From NCBI GenBank assembly GCA_029565815.1, contig JAKQNL010000313.1:1-6106 (forward strand): DNA of 6,106 nt. Direction: 5' to 3'. The stretch is from Spirochaetota bacterium. Lineage in GTDB: Bacteria; Spirochaetota; Spirochaetia; Treponematales; UBA12059. The translations under genes and the position numbers were made by a program. The stretch's first letter is position 1. Each line of letters starts with the position of its first letter. Shown one piece after another: positions 1 to 6,106 of the stretch. A model generated the notes under the pieces. It had not been told where the DNA came from and did not search any database. It was given only the letters and a program-made list of their open reading frames with translations.

Positions 1-480
1 GGCGCCGATATCATCATCATCGACACGTCTGCAGGGGTTTCTAGCAACGTGCTAGCTTTTGTAGCCGCTGCCGACGACGCCATCATCGTAACCACGCCAG
101 AGCCAACAGCCATAACCGACGCATACGGCATCATAAAGATCATCGCAACCGAAGTGGAAAACCTCAATATCGGCCTTAAACTGGTTGTCAACCGCGTAAA
201 AAACGTAGCCGACGGGCGCAAGGTGGCCGAGCGTATCATCAATATTTCCGGCCAGTTTTTGAACCTTAAAGTGGAATACCTAGGTTGCGTGTATGATGAT
301 CCTATAGTCCCAGCGTCGGTGCTCAAGCAGCGGCCGTTTATCGTGCAGGACCCAAAATCCAAAGCCGCGATTTCGGTGCAGCATCTGGTAAGCAGGATAG
401 AAAAAACCGAGTTTTCCGACGAGCACGGCATAGGCCGCATGATACGCAAGCTGTTCGGACGCGAAAACACCACTCCATAA
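1..480 (+). CDS. flhG: FlhG (MinD-like flagellar number regulator ATPase), C-terminal part
   Basis: Partial: the frame is open to the left edge, and 159 residues remain of a protein usually near 290-300 residues, so the Walker A region lies outside. What is visible is the second half of a MinD/ParA-type deviant Walker ATPase. There is a hydrophobic strand ending in DTSAG (visible residues 8-12), the FlhG-typical TTPEPTAITDAY stretch near residues 33-44, and VVNRV near residues 61-65, the usual adenine-contacting strand. The end (GIGRMIRKLFGR) could form a short basic amphipathic helix, like the membrane-targeting helix of FlhG/MinD proteins. In other bacteria FlhG works with the SRP-like GTPase FlhF at the inner membrane to set flagellar number and position; flhF probably lies just upstream. 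The GTG at 49 is internal, because good FlhG sequence precedes it. MinD itself is less likely given the PEPTAITDAY motif and the flagellar neighbours. Confidence 0.9.
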   Translation, partial: GADIIIIDTSAGVSSNVLAFVAAADDAIIVTTPEPTAITDAYGIIKIIATEVENLNIGLKLVVNRVKNVADGRKVAERIINISGQFLNLKVEYLGCVYDDPIVPASVLKQRPFIVQDPKSKAAISVQHLVSRIEKTEFSDEHGIGRMIRKLFGRENTTP

Positions 481-577
481 GCCAGAAAACCAAGCCAAAA
501 CAGCGTAAAAACAAGCCTAAGCTTGACGAGAGCGCCTACTATGCCTTAACCTTCCATATATGGGGGGGAACGCATAG
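481..577 (+). other. 97-base gap between flhG and the next gene
   Basis: This is the only sizeable gap on the plus strand. It holds no convincing promoter or rho-independent terminator. A 5-bp inverted repeat (CAAGC at 512-516, GCTTG at 521-525) has no T tract after it. A TTGACG at 523-528 lacks a good -10 box at 16-18 bases. A TAAA at 506-509 followed after 15 bases by GACGAGAG (525-532) is a 5-of-8 match to the sigma-28 -10 consensus GCCGATAA, which could be chance. The third frame stays open across the whole gap and is lysine-rich, but has no start codon. Confidence 0.5.
562..570 (+). promoter_or_regulatory. G-rich ribosome binding site deciding a GTG start
   Basis: Seven Gs followed by AA lie about 8 bases before the GTG at 578. 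They can pair with the anti-Shine-Dalgarno sequence using G-U pairs, although this is not a classic AGGAGG. The same frame carries a TAG at 575-577, immediately before the GTG, so no earlier start is possible. The ATG at 560 opens only a five-codon frame ending at that TAG. Confidence 0.5.
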
Positions 578-1240
578 GTGGACACGGGCCTGCGCGCGTC
601 TGCCGTGGCCGGGCTTGTAGCCTTGGTCTTATCGGTCATTGTCGCAATCTTCTCGCGCATTCCCTTCGGCATCTTGGTGCTTAGGGCGGTGCTTGTGTCA
701 GTCTGCGTTTTTGGCCTTACCTACGCCATCAACTACATTCTCCGCCTTAAGCTTCCGGAACTGTTTTCCGATGCGGAAAGCTCTGGCGACGATGCAGTGG
801 GAACAGTGGTAGATATCAGTATCGACGACGGCGGCGATTTGGCGTATCCTCAAAGCTTGGATACCCAGGCGGATGCACAGCCTGCCCGGGCAGCCACGGA
901 AGCGCTCGATCAGGATGATCAGGCTATGGGTCAGTTGGAGCGCGAGGTGGAAGAACTCCACAGCGACAGCTTGTTGCCCAAGGAAGCAGGATCGGCTCCC
1001 GGACAGCCGGGCGTGGTAAGGCCATCGGTTACCTTGGACGAGCTGGACGTGCTGCCGGACATGGACAGCATGGGCGACTCGTTCTCCTCGGAAGTGGTTT
1101 CCGGCCTCGGTTCGGCCGAGGATGATTTCCCGGCTGGCACTGGCCCTTCCAGCGCTTTGTCTTCATCAAGTTCGGCCGGAGATCCGGCGGTTCTGGCCAA
1201 GGCTGTGCAAACCCTGCTTAAAAGAGACCAGAAAGGGTAA
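578..1240 (+). CDS. Two-helix membrane protein with long acidic tail, function unknown
   Basis: 220 residues, starting at GTG; an in-frame stop directly upstream fixes this as the earliest start. Two strongly hydrophobic segments (about residues 8-27 and 30-55) make a membrane hairpin. The rest, about residues 60-220, is acidic, rich in Asp, Glu, Ser and Gly and probably largely disordered, with a serine run near 191-199. Three islands look more ordered: GTVVDISID (75-83), LDELDVLPDMDSM (153-165), and a C-terminal amphipathic helix AVLAKAVQTLLKRD (204-217). I recognise no named family. Its place between flhG and fliA, with fliA 6 bases downstream, suggests a membrane-bound accessory to flagellar assembly or to the sigma factor, possibly binding a basic partner through its tail. 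That role is inference. A second protein on the opposite strand here is unlikely. Confidence 0.8.
   Translation: MDTGLRASAVAGLVALVLSVIVAIFSRIPFGILVLRAVLVSVCVFGLTYAINYILRLKLPELFSDAESSGDDAVGTVVDISIDDGGDLAYPQSLDTQADAQPARAATEALDQDDQAMGQLEREVEELHSDSLLPKEAGSAPGQPGVVRPSVTLDELDVLPDMDSMGDSFSSEVVSGLGSAEDDFPAGTGPSSALSSSSSAGDPAVLAKAVQTLLKRDQKG
1105..1121 (+). repeat. GC-rich inverted repeat inside the membrane-protein gene
   Basis: CCTCGG and CCGAGG form a 6-bp stem around a TTCGG loop. It lies in coding sequence and has no following T tract, so it is not a terminator. It may be a by-product of GC-rich codons. Confidence 0.4.
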
Positions 1241-1246
1241 TGATAG

Positions 1247-2035
1247 ATGAATAACCCCCTGCTGGAACACCACAGCGAAGAAGAACTTTGGGCATCGTAC
1301 AAGAAGAAACGCGATCCGCTTATCCGCGAGTCGTTTATCAAGCAGTATGCGCCCTTGGTCAAATATGTAGCCGGCAAGGTAGCGGCTAATATGCCCCAGT
1401 CGGTCGAATTCGACGACCTTGTGGGTTTTGGCGTTTTCGGCCTCATAGACGCGATAGACAAATTCGACCCGGAAAAAAACGTTAAGTTTAAGACCTATGC
1501 GGTAACCCGTATACGTGGCGCCATTTTCGACGAGCTGCGTAGCATCGACTGGGTGCCACGCTCTGTGCGGCAAAAATCCCGCGAGATAGAGGAAGCCATA
1601 GTTCAGACCGAGGCGAAACTCGGCCGTCCAGCTTCCGATTCCGAAATCGCCGTTACTATGGGTTTGTCGGAGGATGAATTCTCCAAAACCATGATGAAAG
1701 TATCCAGCACATCCATTCTGTCGCTTAGCGACGTGTGGTACTCTGCGGACGACAGCGATAAAATTTCCATCGGCGACAGCATAGAAAGCCCGCAAAGTAT
1801 GAATCCGGATGCGATCATGGAGCGGGACGAGATACGAAGAGTCATCGTGCAATCCATACAGGAATTGCCGGAAAAAGAAAAAAAGGTGCTGGTGCTCTAT
1901 TACTACGAAGACCTAACCCTTAAAGAAATAGGCAAAGTTTTGGAAGTAACCGAATCCAGGGTAAGCCAGCTGCATACCAAAGCCATTTTGCGTTTGCGGG
2001 CAAAACTGACCAACCTCAAGAAGGGCATAGTCTGA
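1247..2035 (+). CDS. fliA: RNA polymerase sigma factor, FliA/WhiG (sigma-28) family
   Basis: 262 residues, full length for the family. It binds core RNA polymerase and directs it to late flagellar, filament and chemotaxis promoters. Region 2 spans about residues 30-101, with the FliA-typical VEFDDLVGFGVFGLIDAIDK (53-72), then KFKTYAVTRIRGAIFDELRS (80-99) and the WVPRSVRQ that opens region 3 (102-109). Region 3 runs to about 185. Region 4 (about 195-255) contains the helix-turn-helix LTLKEIGKVLEVTESRVSQL (223-242), which reads the -35 element. Sigma-70 region 1.1 is absent, as expected for this group. The ATG follows a good ribosome site, GAAAGGG at 1231-1237, with 9 bases spacing. The gene sits 6 bases after the membrane protein and 1 base before fapA. 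In spirochaetes it is often labelled whiG or fliA. No anti-sigma factor FlgM is visible in this window. Confidence 0.95.
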   Translation: MNNPLLEHHSEEELWASYKKKRDPLIRESFIKQYAPLVKYVAGKVAANMPQSVEFDDLVGFGVFGLIDAIDKFDPEKNVKFKTYAVTRIRGAIFDELRSIDWVPRSVRQKSREIEEAIVQTEAKLGRPASDSEIAVTMGLSEDEFSKTMMKVSSTSILSLSDVWYSADDSDKISIGDSIESPQSMNPDAIMERDEIRRVIVQSIQELPEKEKKVLVLYYYEDLTLKEIGKVLEVTESRVSQLHTKAILRLRAKLTNLKKGIV

Positions 2036-2036
2036 G

Positions 2037-4016
2037 ATGGCTGCGCGCATTGGCCTGGATGCGATACGGGAGCTCATGCGCCGCTACCTGGACGAGGACG
2101 GAGACAGGCGCTCGGTTATTGCCGAAGGCTCAAGCCTGGATGAGGCCCTTAAGAACGCGTCGGTACAGCTGGACTGTGCGATAGGCCGGCTGGAATACGA
2201 GATACTGGAGCGCGGCAACGCAGGCGTTGTGGGTTTAGGCAAAAAGCCTTGGAAAATCAACGCGTACGAAGTATCGGTAAAGAAGAAAGTAGAAAAGAAG
2301 AGCAACACGGAACTGAATGTGGATATTGGCTTGCCCAAGGAATTCATCGAACAGTCCAAGGATGTTGATGGAGACGCTTTTGTGCGCCTTGCGCCTGAAG
2401 GTGCTTTGCTCAAGGTTCGGGCGCCGGTTGGCAAGGGTAAAAAAGCCAGCGAGAAAACCGCGGTGGAGCGCTTGCACGCCCGGGCAGTCCACGACTTTGA
2501 CGAGAAGCTAGTCAGCGAAACGGTAAAATCGGCAGAGGGAACCTGGGTTCGTGTTGGCACCTTCGTATCCAACCCGGCAGCAGATGCGCTTATGTCGGTG
2601 GATATAGGGCTCCAGGATATGGAAGCCCATGTGGTACTAACCCCGCCTCAGCCGGGCGGCTGCGATTTGTCCAGGGATATTATTCTGTCCTACCTGCGTT
2701 CCAACAAAATTGTATTCGGCGTAATGGAAGATGTCCTCGTGTCCCTGGAAGAACGGCCGGTTTACAAAGAGCCGGTACTGGTAGCCCAGGGACAGAAAGT
2801 CGTAAACGGGGATGACGCAAAGATACAGTATCTGTTCGAGATAGACCGGTCCAATATGCAATTGGAAGAAAAAAACGGCAAAGTGGATTACAAAGAACTG
2901 AACCTGGTCCAGAACGTTGTGGAAGGCCAGGCCTTGGCCCGCAAGGTACCGGCAAAACAGGGTATCCCGGGCAGGACCGTAACCGGAAAGGTACTGCCCG
3001 CCAAAAATGGAAAGGATACGCCCTTGCCCCTTGGCAAGAACGTAAAAGCCAGCGAGGACGGGCTGACCGTCATTGCGACGGTGAACGGCGAAGCTACCTT
3101 CATAGGCGGCAAGATCAATGTGGAAACCGTGTTTACCATTACAGGCGACGTGGACCTGAAAACGGGCAACCAGTTCTTCTTGGGCACCATAGTGGTAAAC
3201 GGCAATGTGCAGGACGGTTTTTCCGTAAAAGCTACCGGCAACATAGAGGTGCGGGGCAGCGTAAACCGGGCCGAACTGTCCGCCGAAGGCGACATCATCG
3301 TGCACCAGGGCATCAACGGAAAAGGCACCGCCATGGTAACGGCCGGCAAGAATGTATGGGCCAAGTACATAGAGAATTCCAATGTGATCGCCGGTGAGAA
3401 TGTAGTGGTCAGCCAGAATATAGTCAGTTCAGAAATAACAGCGGACAAACGCATCATAGCCATTGGCGGAAAGCATTCGGCCATCATAGGCGGCCGCTAC
3501 CGGGCATGCGAGGAAATCAATGCAAAGACCATAGGTAGCCCAAGCGGCGGCGCGGAGACTATCCTGGAGGTCGGCTCCGATCCAAAAAGCAAGGTGCGCC
3601 TGGAGGAACTTGACGGAAAGCTGCGGCTGCTTGCCAGGCAGCTTGAAGAACTGGATAAGAACATTTACACGCTCAACGATAACAAGCGGCAAAAAAAGAG
3701 CCTGTCGGAAGAAAAAGAAGCAGTTTTGCAAGACCTTGTGCGGAGGCGGGAAGAAACTGCGGCCGAAGAGCGTACCATCAAGGCGGAATACGATTCCATA
3801 CAGGGATATTTAAGTAACCTGAAGGTCCGGGGTAAAGTCAGCGTATCAGGAAAAATATATCCTGGCAGCAAGATAGTCATCCGGGATATACGCGAGGAAA
3901 TCAAGAACGAGTACAAGGCCCTCACCTTCTATCTGGAAAACATGATGATAAAAACCACACGTTACGAGGAACTGGATGATGAGTTCCTGAAAAAAGGCCC
4001 ACCCGATGCCCATTAA
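2037..4016 (+). CDS. fapA: FapA/DUF342 flagellar assembly protein with N-terminal Jag-like domain
   Basis: 659 residues. The N-terminus (about 23-77) looks like a Jag_N domain: VIAEGSSLDEALKNA, then ILERGNAGVVGLGKKPWKI. A charged linker leads to a beta-rich region (about 94-180), then the FapA core: SVDIGLQDMEAHVVLTPPQP (187-206), a KVPAKQGIPGRTVTGKVLP segment (303-321), and repeated short strands of beta-helix type (about 366-500) with ATGNIEV, AEGDIIV and AGENVVV rungs. A predicted coiled coil (about 518-590) is followed by a last strand group VSGKIYPGSKIVIRD (603-617) and a short helical tail. There is no signal peptide or membrane segment, so it is probably cytoplasmic. In Vibrio vulnificus, FapA is needed for polar flagellation and is controlled by unphosphorylated EIIA-Glc; whether that applies here is unknown. 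The ATG lies 1 base after the fliA stop, with AGAAGGG at 2019-2025 as a slightly distant ribosome site. Confidence 0.88.
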   Translation: MAARIGLDAIRELMRRYLDEDGDRRSVIAEGSSLDEALKNASVQLDCAIGRLEYEILERGNAGVVGLGKKPWKINAYEVSVKKKVEKKSNTELNVDIGLPKEFIEQSKDVDGDAFVRLAPEGALLKVRAPVGKGKKASEKTAVERLHARAVHDFDEKLVSETVKSAEGTWVRVGTFVSNPAADALMSVDIGLQDMEAHVVLTPPQPGGCDLSRDIILSYLRSNKIVFGVMEDVLVSLEERPVYKEPVLVAQGQKVVNGDDAKIQYLFEIDRSNMQLEEKNGKVDYKELNLVQNVVEGQALARKVPAKQGIPGRTVTGKVLPAKNGKDTPLPLGKNVKASEDGLTVIATVNGEATFIGGKINVETVFTITGDVDLKTGNQFFLGTIVVNGNVQDGFSVKATGNIEVRGSVNRAELSAEGDIIVHQGINGKGTAMVTAGKNVWAKYIENSNVIAGENVVVSQNIVSSEITADKRIIAIGGKHSAIIGGRYRACEEINAKTIGSPSGGAETILEVGSDPKSKVRLEELDGKLRLLARQLEELDKNIYTLNDNKRQKKSLSEEKEAVLQDLVRRREETAAEERTIKAEYDSIQGYLSNLKVRGKVSVSGKIYPGSKIVIRDIREEIKNEYKALTFYLENMMIKTTRYEELDDEFLKKGPPDAH

Positions 4017-4329
4017 GCCCATAGACCTGCAAACCCTGTTTATGCAGCTTGGACAAGTAGGCCGGCAGCAAGCTGCAGAGAAACAAGCCCCTATTATCCA
4101 GCAGGCGATGCAGGGCAACGAAGCAGCGCGCAGGGAAGCCGAAAATTCCAAAACCGTCCACCGCGTTGATGAGGATAAATCCGGGACCGGCGCTATACGG
4201 ACGGACGATGGTGGCGGTTCTAACACGCCTGCCGAAGGCAAGCACCGGGACAAAGAGGCTTTACCGCCGCCGGAACGGGAAACCATAAAGGATCCGGATC
4301 TCGGCTCCCATGTGGATGTGTCCGGCTGA
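4006..4329 (+). CDS. Small hydrophilic protein of unknown function in the flagellar operon
   Basis: 107 residues, overlapping the end of fapA by 11 bases in another frame, which suggests translational coupling. The ATG has an AAAAAGG ribosome site (3991-3997) about 8 bases upstream. The N-terminus (MPIKPIDLQTLFMQLGQVGR, 1-20) and a following Gln/Ala/Glu-rich stretch to about residue 47 are predicted helical. The middle is polar and probably disordered (about 50-90). The end is a short motif, DPDLGSHVDVSG (96-107), that looks conserved rather than random. It has no signal peptide, membrane segment or cysteine. I do not recognise a named family; I believe spirochaete genomes carry similar uncharacterised proteins near fapA, but this is memory and not a search result. 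A role as a small partner of FapA or of the following membrane protein is plausible from position alone. Confidence 0.78.
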   Translation: MPIKPIDLQTLFMQLGQVGRQQAAEKQAPIIQQAMQGNEAARREAENSKTVHRVDEDKSGTGAIRTDDGGGSNTPAEGKHRDKEALPPPERETIKDPDLGSHVDVSG

Positions 4330-4330
4330 T

Positions 4331-4963
4331 ATGCTAAGTCTCGCCGTATCCATAGCCATACAAATCATCGTAAGCCTTTTTTTGCTTGCATGGACCAAAA
4401 AAAAGGTACACAAAGAATTGGACTCTGGCTCTACCCTTGCAAAGGTGCGGAGCGAAATGGGCGCGCTTATGGCCGAAATGGAAGGCAGCGCGGATAGAAA
4501 TATAACTATCCTGGAAGACAGGTTAGCCAGCCTGCGCGAATTGCTTGCACAAGCCGATAAACGCATATCCCTGTCGGCTCGGGAAGATTCACGCAGAAAT
4601 GCGGAAGGTAAGGTTCGTACTGCTTTAGAACGGGACGGCTACGCGCCGGTTTTGCCGGAAGTTCAGCCGCAGGCAGCGCAAACGAAGGTTGAGCCAACAG
4701 AGGCAGTAGCGCCACCCAAAGTGGCTCCGCCTTTGGCGGCAAAGAGCCCGGATATACCCTTCATACGCTTTTCGGAAAAACCCGTATCCATAGAAGCGCC
4801 CTTTGCGCAAAAAGCGCTTGAACTATCCAAGCGCGGTTTTTCTAGCGACATCATCGCGGCCAGGCTTAATTCAACGCTCAGTGAGGTTGAACTAGCCCTT
4901 GCCATGGGACTGGCTCGTGACAAGAGTAAGCCGCAAGACGATTCCGGTGGGCTGTCTTTCTAA
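4331..4963 (+). CDS. Single-pass membrane coiled-coil protein, SwrB/DUF6115-like
   Basis: 210 residues from the ATG at 4331, one base after the previous stop. An earlier in-frame ATG at 4310 would add seven residues (MWMCPAD), but its nearest purine-rich site is about 17 bases away and the extension would put polar residues before the membrane helix, so 4331 is preferred. The order is: an N-terminal membrane helix (about 3-21), basic residues TKKK just inside, a coiled coil (about 25-100, with EMEGSADRNITILEDRLASL), a Pro/Ala-rich linker (about 105-140), and a helix-turn-helix-like end (about 160-194: KALELSKRGFSSDIIAARLN then STLSEVELALAMGL). This is the layout of Bacillus SwrB, a membrane protein encoded after sigD that promotes flagellar export. 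Similarity is by architecture and C-terminal pattern only. The C-terminal motif might bind protein rather than DNA. It ends the operon. Confidence 0.75.
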   Translation: MLSLAVSIAIQIIVSLFLLAWTKKKVHKELDSGSTLAKVRSEMGALMAEMEGSADRNITILEDRLASLRELLAQADKRISLSAREDSRRNAEGKVRTALERDGYAPVLPEVQPQAAQTKVEPTEAVAPPKVAPPLAAKSPDIPFIRFSEKPVSIEAPFAQKALELSKRGFSSDIIAARLNSTLSEVELALAMGLARDKSKPQDDSGGLSF

Positions 4964-4974
4964 GCACAATCCGC

Positions 4975-6106
4975 TTAAGCGTTCAGGCCGTATTCCACAA
5001 GCTTTTGATACAGCGTTTTTCTACTAATGCCCAGTATGTCCGCAGTTTTACTTTTATTACCGCCGTGCTTTGCAAGCGTTTCGCGTATGATTATCCGTTC
5101 CGCATTGGCTAGGCTAGAGCCTGGTTCTATGCGGATAACGCTGTCCTCGCTTGCGCTCCGTATTCCCGGTGGTAAATCATCGGGGCCGATAAGGCCGCCC
5201 GAAGCAAGCACGACCGCGCTCTCTATGCAGTTACGCAGCTCCCGCACGTTGCCAGGCCAGGAGTATGCGTACAGGGCCGCTCGTGCTTTAGGATCAAAAC
5301 CTTGGACGTCTTTTGAGTTGTCCTGGGCAAACTCATTAAGAAAAGCTAACGCCAAAAGCGGAATGTCCTCGCGTCTTTCCCGTAGCGGCGGCACGTGGAT
5401 GTTCACGACATTGAGCCGGTAATACAGATCCTCCCGGAAGCTGCCTTTTGCGATTTCCTCTTTTAAGTCCCTGTTGGTTGCTGCGATAAGGCGAACATCC
5501 ACTTCTAGGGTGCTTTCGCCGCCAACCCGCTCGAATTTTTTTTCCTGAAGGACGCGCAATATCTTTATCTGAACGCCTTGGTTTATCTCTCCAATTTCGT
5601 CCAAAAATAGCGATCCTTCGTTAGCAAGCTCAAAACGGCCCTTCTTCCGGTTTGCGGCTCCGGTAAACGATCCTTTTTCATGGCCAAAGAGCTCGCTCTC
5701 CAACAGCGATTCGGCCAGGGCGGCGCAGTGAACTTTTATAAACGGTTTGTTTGCCCTGGGCGACAGGTTGTGGAGGGCATCCGCTACCAGCTCTTTTCCA
5801 ACGCCGCTTTCTCCGGTAATAAGGACGTTCGCTTTGGTCGGAGCAACCTTACGCACGAGGTCAAATACTTTTTGCATCGCCTGGCTCTTGCCTACGATGC
5901 TGGACGATCGCTTTTGGTTTTCTACTTCCCGTAAAAGTTCCTGGTTTTGTCTGGCTAGCTCGCGGCTTTCCAGGGCACGGCGCACCAGCAGGGCTAGGTG
6001 TTCCAGGTTTACCGGTTTGGTCATGAAGTCGTATGCGCCGACGCGCATGGCCGTTACCGCATCCTCTACGGTTCCGTGGCCGGTGAGTACGATGACAGGC
6101 ACCGAC
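4975..6106 (-). CDS. Sigma-54-dependent NtrC-family response regulator, partial
   Basis: About 377 residues are visible; the frame is open to the right edge, so the phosphorylated Asp and start codon lie outside. Numbering here is from the GTG at 6102, which is internal. The end of a receiver domain shows the conserved Thr ([12 protein letters not shown], 5-16) and the Lys of TKP (28-30). A linker leads to an AAA+ domain with Walker A GESGVGKE (97-104), GSFTGA (144-149, the sigma-54 contact loop, usually GAFTGA), Walker [10 protein letters not shown] (164-172), sensor I ATNRDL (208-213), arginine-finger region [10 protein letters not shown] (222-231) and sensor [10 protein letters not shown] (282-289). 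A Fis-type helix-turn-helix closes the protein (about 347-368: [20 protein letters not shown]). When phosphorylated, such proteins bind upstream sites and use ATP to open sigma-54 promoters. The gene converges on the flagellar operon. Treponemes have AtoC-like regulators of this type, but target and sensor kinase cannot be read here. Confidence 0.93.
   Translation of the reverse strand, partial: SVPVIVLTGHGTVEDAVTAMRVGAYDFMTKPVNLEHLALLVRRALESRELARQNQELLREVENQKRSSSIVGKSQAMQKVFDLVRKVAPTKANVLITGESGVGKELVADALHNLSPRANKPFIKVHCAALAESLLESELFGHEKGSFTGAANRKKGRFELANEGSLFLDEIGEINQGVQIKILRVLQEKKFERVGGESTLEVDVRLIAATNRDLKEEIAKGSFREDLYYRLNVVNIHVPPLRERREDIPLLALAFLNEFAQDNSKDVQGFDPKARAALYAYSWPGNVRELRNCIESAVVLASGGLIGPDDLPPGIRSASEDSVIRIEPGSSLANAERIIIRETLAKHGGNKSKTADILGISRKTLYQKLVEYGLNA

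Noticed and set aside
512..525. Inverted repeat CAAGC-ctaa-GCTTG as a terminator after flhG
   Set aside because: Only a 5-bp stem of mixed composition, with no T tract downstream.
523..551. Sigma-70 promoter from TTGACG at 523
   Set aside because: The hexamer at 17 bases spacing is TTAACC, a poor -10; TATATG lies too far away.
1135..1160. TGGCAC as the -24 element of a sigma-54 promoter
   Set aside because: No TTGC-like -12 element follows at the required spacing.
931..1852. Long minus-strand open frames opposite the membrane protein and fliA
   Set aside because: They lie antisense to well-supported genes, show no recognisable domain, and are shadows of the plus-strand codon pattern.
2637..3487. 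Minus-strand open frames of about 200 residues opposite fapA
   Set aside because: The FapA frame has clear domains throughout; the antisense products are low in recognisable structure and have no ribosome site context.
4310..4330. Earlier ATG at 4310 as the start of the SwrB-like gene
   Set aside because: Its purine-rich site is about 17 bases upstream and the extra residues add nothing to the membrane helix; the ATG at 4331 fits the one-base junction. It cannot be fully excluded.
4802..4823. Palindromes TTTGCGCAAA and GCGC-aaaaa-GCGC near the 3' end of the SwrB-like gene
   Set aside because: Short symmetric stretches inside coding sequence, expected from Ala-Gln-Lys codons, with no T tract.

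Overview
The window looks like part of a spirochaete chromosome, most likely a Treponema-like member of the Spirochaetales. This is inferred from the run of flagellar genes (flhG, an unknown membrane gene, fliA/whiG-type sigma factor, fapA/DUF342, two small unknown genes), from the protein style, and from a roughly balanced base composition. No marker gene such as 16S rRNA is present, so the genus is an inference. All the sequence is densely coding and no foreign or mobile DNA is visible.

Layout: positions 1-4963 hold six genes on the plus strand, spaced like one operon. They are the C-terminal half of FlhG (1-480, cut by the left edge), a two-helix membrane protein with a long acidic tail (578-1240), a FliA/WhiG sigma-28-type factor (1247-2035), a FapA/DUF342 protein with an N-terminal Jag-like domain (2037-4016), a 107-residue conserved-looking protein (4006-4329), and a single-pass coiled-coil protein resembling SwrB/DUF6115 (4331-4963). 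Gaps are 97, 6, 1, -11 and 1 bases, so everything after the first gap is probably translationally coupled. The only gap of any size is 481-577.

On the minus strand, 4975-6106 holds most of a sigma-54-dependent NtrC-family response regulator, cut by the right edge within its receiver domain. It converges on the flagellar operon with 11 bases between the stop codons and no convincing terminator.

Working model (inference): FlhG sets the number and placement of flagella, FliA directs RNA polymerase to late flagellar and chemotaxis promoters, and FapA and the SwrB-like protein probably act at the membrane in assembly or export control. The order FlhG ... sigma factor ... single-pass coiled-coil protein resembles the end of the Bacillus fla/che operon (flhG ... 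sigD-swrB). Three of the six genes have no firm function, and these are the most interesting part. I see no tRNA, rRNA, CRISPR array, insertion sequence, riboswitch or dramatic new system.
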